64,000 nucleotides of DNA, from contig OX393572.1 in assembly GCA_947652115.1 (NCBI GenBank), positions 16,221,357 through 16,285,356 of the forward strand, in the 5' to 3' direction. This stretch comes from Blastomussa wellsi (lineage: Eukaryota > Cnidaria > Anthozoa > Scleractinia > Plerogyridae). Position numbers and translations under genes: made by a program. The stretch's first letter is position 1; every line of letters starts with the position of its first letter. Below are positions 62,125 to 64,000 of the stretch, piece after piece. Under the pieces are notes generated by a model. It was not told the origin of the DNA. It was given only the letters and a program-made list of their open reading frames with translations, and searched no databases.

Positions 62125-63970
62125 TCGCTCCGACGAAGGGCTAACTCTCGAAACGTCAGCTCTTGAATCTCTTTACGGTGGCCAATTGACATTATCAACC
62201 CAGTTGATAAAACCAAATTATAGAGTATTTAACAGACACATTATCGAAAGTAAATAAGGAACATCTTTGGTTGTGCATTACTTCGCTCAGTGATTGGTTT
62301 AAAAAAATCTCGCGCCACTTTGAACTAAAACCAACGGTGACTCGCACGTGCACGTTTTCCCGCGCTTTTGTGTCCACACAAACGAGCGGGATAACTGGAT
62401 TGGATCACTGGATTGTTCCGTCCTTTGTGAGTGGCCAAAGTAAATACTTTGGTTTTGGTTTTACGACACTCAGTTGAAACTCGCTTTAAGTTTAATTACC
62501 TGGCATTTATGTGCTCTTTTCTGTATCCTTCGTAAACTTCAACGCTTTTACTAAGTAACAGGTCCCTTGATGCAAACAACTGGAAAAAAAATAAAAACAA
62601 AATTCGGCCTAAATAAAGCTTTTTGCGACATACCCACCAATGTCAATCAAAAGATTCTAGAATTGTTAGGACTTATTGGAGAGGTTAAACGTTACAACAT
62701 GATGCTGTACGGGAAACGGCAAACACGAGCTTGCCTTTTCATTGTTTTCCTAAATAAATCCCTCCAAAAATAAGGGGGGAAATGCAAACTCACAGCAAAC
62801 ACAACCTCCTAAAATCAAAATACCTAACGGCAGACTGTTTCAGTGGATGAACTAAATTCTCACAAGGAACATCAAATGAAATGTATTGCAATCAGAAAGG
62901 AGAATTAATATTTTGATTATAGGGCAGAATAACTCAAGTAAGCTGACTTACTCCTTCGAGCTTCCTTAATTCTTCTAGAGACAGTATCGTAGCAATGACG
63001 TCACTGTACAGTTCCAGGGCCCGCTCGCGGTCCCGCATTTGAAACAGCCTCGCTGCTATCATCCTGGTCAAATGTAAAAGCTTGTTTAGCTGGTTTTCCT
63101 GAAAAAGAAAACAGGTTTGTCTGGTCAGAGACAAGGTTTGTTTATTATACAAATGATTTTGTCCAGTCGATGAATGAGAAGCAGCTTATTACAAAGGGTT
63201 TAATAGTTTGCTCAATGTATTTATGGGGAGTCGCTATCTTGACGAAATTGTGTCGAGATAGTGTTAGCCTACAAGCAGGTACCCTTTCTTCCAAGCCCTA
63301 GTCCGTCGAGTGAAATTTCAAATGGTCGGTTCCACAATGTGTACTTGTGACATAGCGTTTGCTTTAGATACGGCACAGAATGTGAGCAGTTCTTTTCTTT
63401 TCCAAGCGTGCAACGCAAAAACACGAACGCGGGAATGGTGCGAATCGAAATCAAGCACAGAGCGGGCAAGACACGAGCTGCGAGAAGCGCGGGCCCTCAT
63501 TCTCTCCTCGTCTTTCCCATAACTTGCATATTTATAACTTTTCCAACTCGCGCGAATGTCATGACTTTTTGCTACAATTAGCTATTACCCATCGTACTCT
63601 TACAACAACACAAACCTCAACTTCCAACTTTAGCCAACGCTCCGCAGAAGATAGCTCCGCCAGTTTCATCTCACCGTCCATCTCCACACTGGGGGACTGG
63701 GGCACAGCTGTTTCTTCAAGTGAAGTTTCTTGTATAAATCCGTCACACTCTTCATCAATTGAAGATGGATCCACAGCTAACAGCCTCTCCTCGGTTCGGT
63801 ATTTCCTTATGTTTTCCCTCAGTTTTTCTGCTGCGCTTAATTCGCCTTCTTGTCTATCTTTTTTCTTGCCAGATTTGGAGCCTTTGGATGACTTTCGCTT
63901 GACTGTTGTGCGGCGAGATCCGCCATGTTGCCTTTGTGTACGGATCCTGAGGAGTCCTCCATCCGTTAAG
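59733..63970 (-). CDS. C-terminal seven exons of an unrecognised helix-rich protein
   Basis: Exons on the minus strand: 63970-63616, 63098-62952, 62579-62500, 62044-61988, 61663-61509, 60771-60648, 59946-59733 with TAA at 59735-59733. Phases agree at every junction (0, 0, 2, 2, 1, 2), giving about 377 residues; the first exon here begins in phase 2, so more exons lie beyond the window. The first exon encodes a basic, Ser/Lys-rich stretch (KRKSSKGSKSGKKKDRQEGE), then an acidic linker. The rest is probably helical repeats of TPR-like look (RLFQMRDRERALELYSDVI; HWREASQAFYRVSMVYSNMQ; AEDYLTALQFLYNGFIRALA), ending SELQKLYV. No catalytic motif, membrane segment or signal is visible. I do not recognise the family; a scaffold or complex subunit would suit its composition, but that is inference. 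Introns carry a foldback, tandem repeats and a Penelope fragment. Confidence 0.8.
60785..60857. repeat. Short tandem repeat (ATAAATTATCGATCAAAC)
   Basis: Four units of about 18 bp, variants of CATAAATTATCGATCAAA, directly next to the right-hand foldback and 14 bp upstream of an exon on the minus strand. Confidence 0.85.
60856..61023. mobile_element. 168-bp foldback (MITE-like) element in an intron
   Basis: Ends AATAGACCAATTCCGATATA and TATATCGGAATTGGTCTATT are inverted copies. The pairing continues through GGCTTAGGGGAATAAAACAA and its inverse, giving arms of about 65 bp, and a second GCTTAGGG/CCCTAAGC pair lies inside. No target duplication is obvious. It lies in the intron between exons 61663-61509 and 60771-60648. 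Confidence 0.8.
61703..61977. repeat. Tandem repeat of 106-bp unit (2.6 copies)
   Basis: Copies start at 61703, 61809 and 61915 with AAGTACTG(T/C)TCAATAGC, and the first two run through CACCTTGTACAGCATAATAA. The third is cut short just before the splice donor of the 62044-61988 exon. Intronic. Confidence 0.92.
62090..62222 (+). mobile_element. Penelope-like element terminus with hammerhead-like core (fragment)
   Basis: Starts GGGGGTAAGTTTCTAAAGAA, as does the sequence upstream of the Penelope copy near 33275. It continues CTCCGACGAAGGGCTAACTC, TCGAAACGTCAGC, TTTACGGTGGCCAATTGACA and ends TTGATAAAACCAAATTATA. GAGTATTTAACAGA occurs on both sides (about 62077 and 62223) and is probably a target duplication. 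No coding sequence: a solo terminal fragment in an intron. Confidence 0.6.
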
Positions 63971-64000
63971 CTACAAAAAAACAGAAAACAATATTTAAGA

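Overview
The window is eukaryotic (spliced genes, LTR and Penelope-type retroelements, satellites). The mix of Penelope-like GIY-YIG fragments with hammerhead-like termini, short foldback elements and an intron-rich ACSF3 gene suggests an anthozoan cnidarian, most likely a stony coral. That assignment is inference, since no species-diagnostic gene is present.

Layout. (1) 1-24230 is one uninterrupted satellite built on a 10-bp unit, CACTACACYT, almost without G on the + strand and arranged into kilobase-scale higher-order repeats; it runs off the left edge. (2) 24231-24940 is a CAGTAT-type hexanucleotide array abutting the satellite directly. (3) A 200-N scaffold gap (25033-25232) lies inside a foldback element (24941-25730), so linkage of the satellites to the rest depends on scaffolding. 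(4) 25.7-42 kb is AT-rich. It holds a tentative small spliced gene on the minus strand, whose large intron would contain a decayed Penelope-like element with a MITE inserted in it, and an 11-copy satellite of about 580 bp (33.5-40 kb). (5) 41.8-44.75 kb has no supportable gene. (6) 44751-49324 is a structurally complete Ty3/gypsy LTR retrotransposon with 157-bp LTRs that read as identical, a 5-bp target duplication and one frameshift in gag. (7) 51344-56855, minus strand, is a complete 11-exon gene for the mitochondrial malonyl-CoA synthetase ACSF3, 571 aa, with every splice phase consistent. (8) 57-59.7 kb is intergenic with a nearly perfect palindrome of about 390 bp. (9) 59733-63970, minus strand, holds the last seven exons of an unrecognised helix-rich protein whose 5' part lies outside the window.

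The two confident host genes are on the same strand and show no functional link. Most of the sequence is repeats. No prokaryotic-style operon, CRISPR array, tRNA or rRNA gene was seen. The least explained structures are the G-less decamer satellite with its nested higher-order duplications and the three-monomer 580-bp satellite. Every exon call rests on reading-frame and splice-site inspection by eye; no alignment or search was run.
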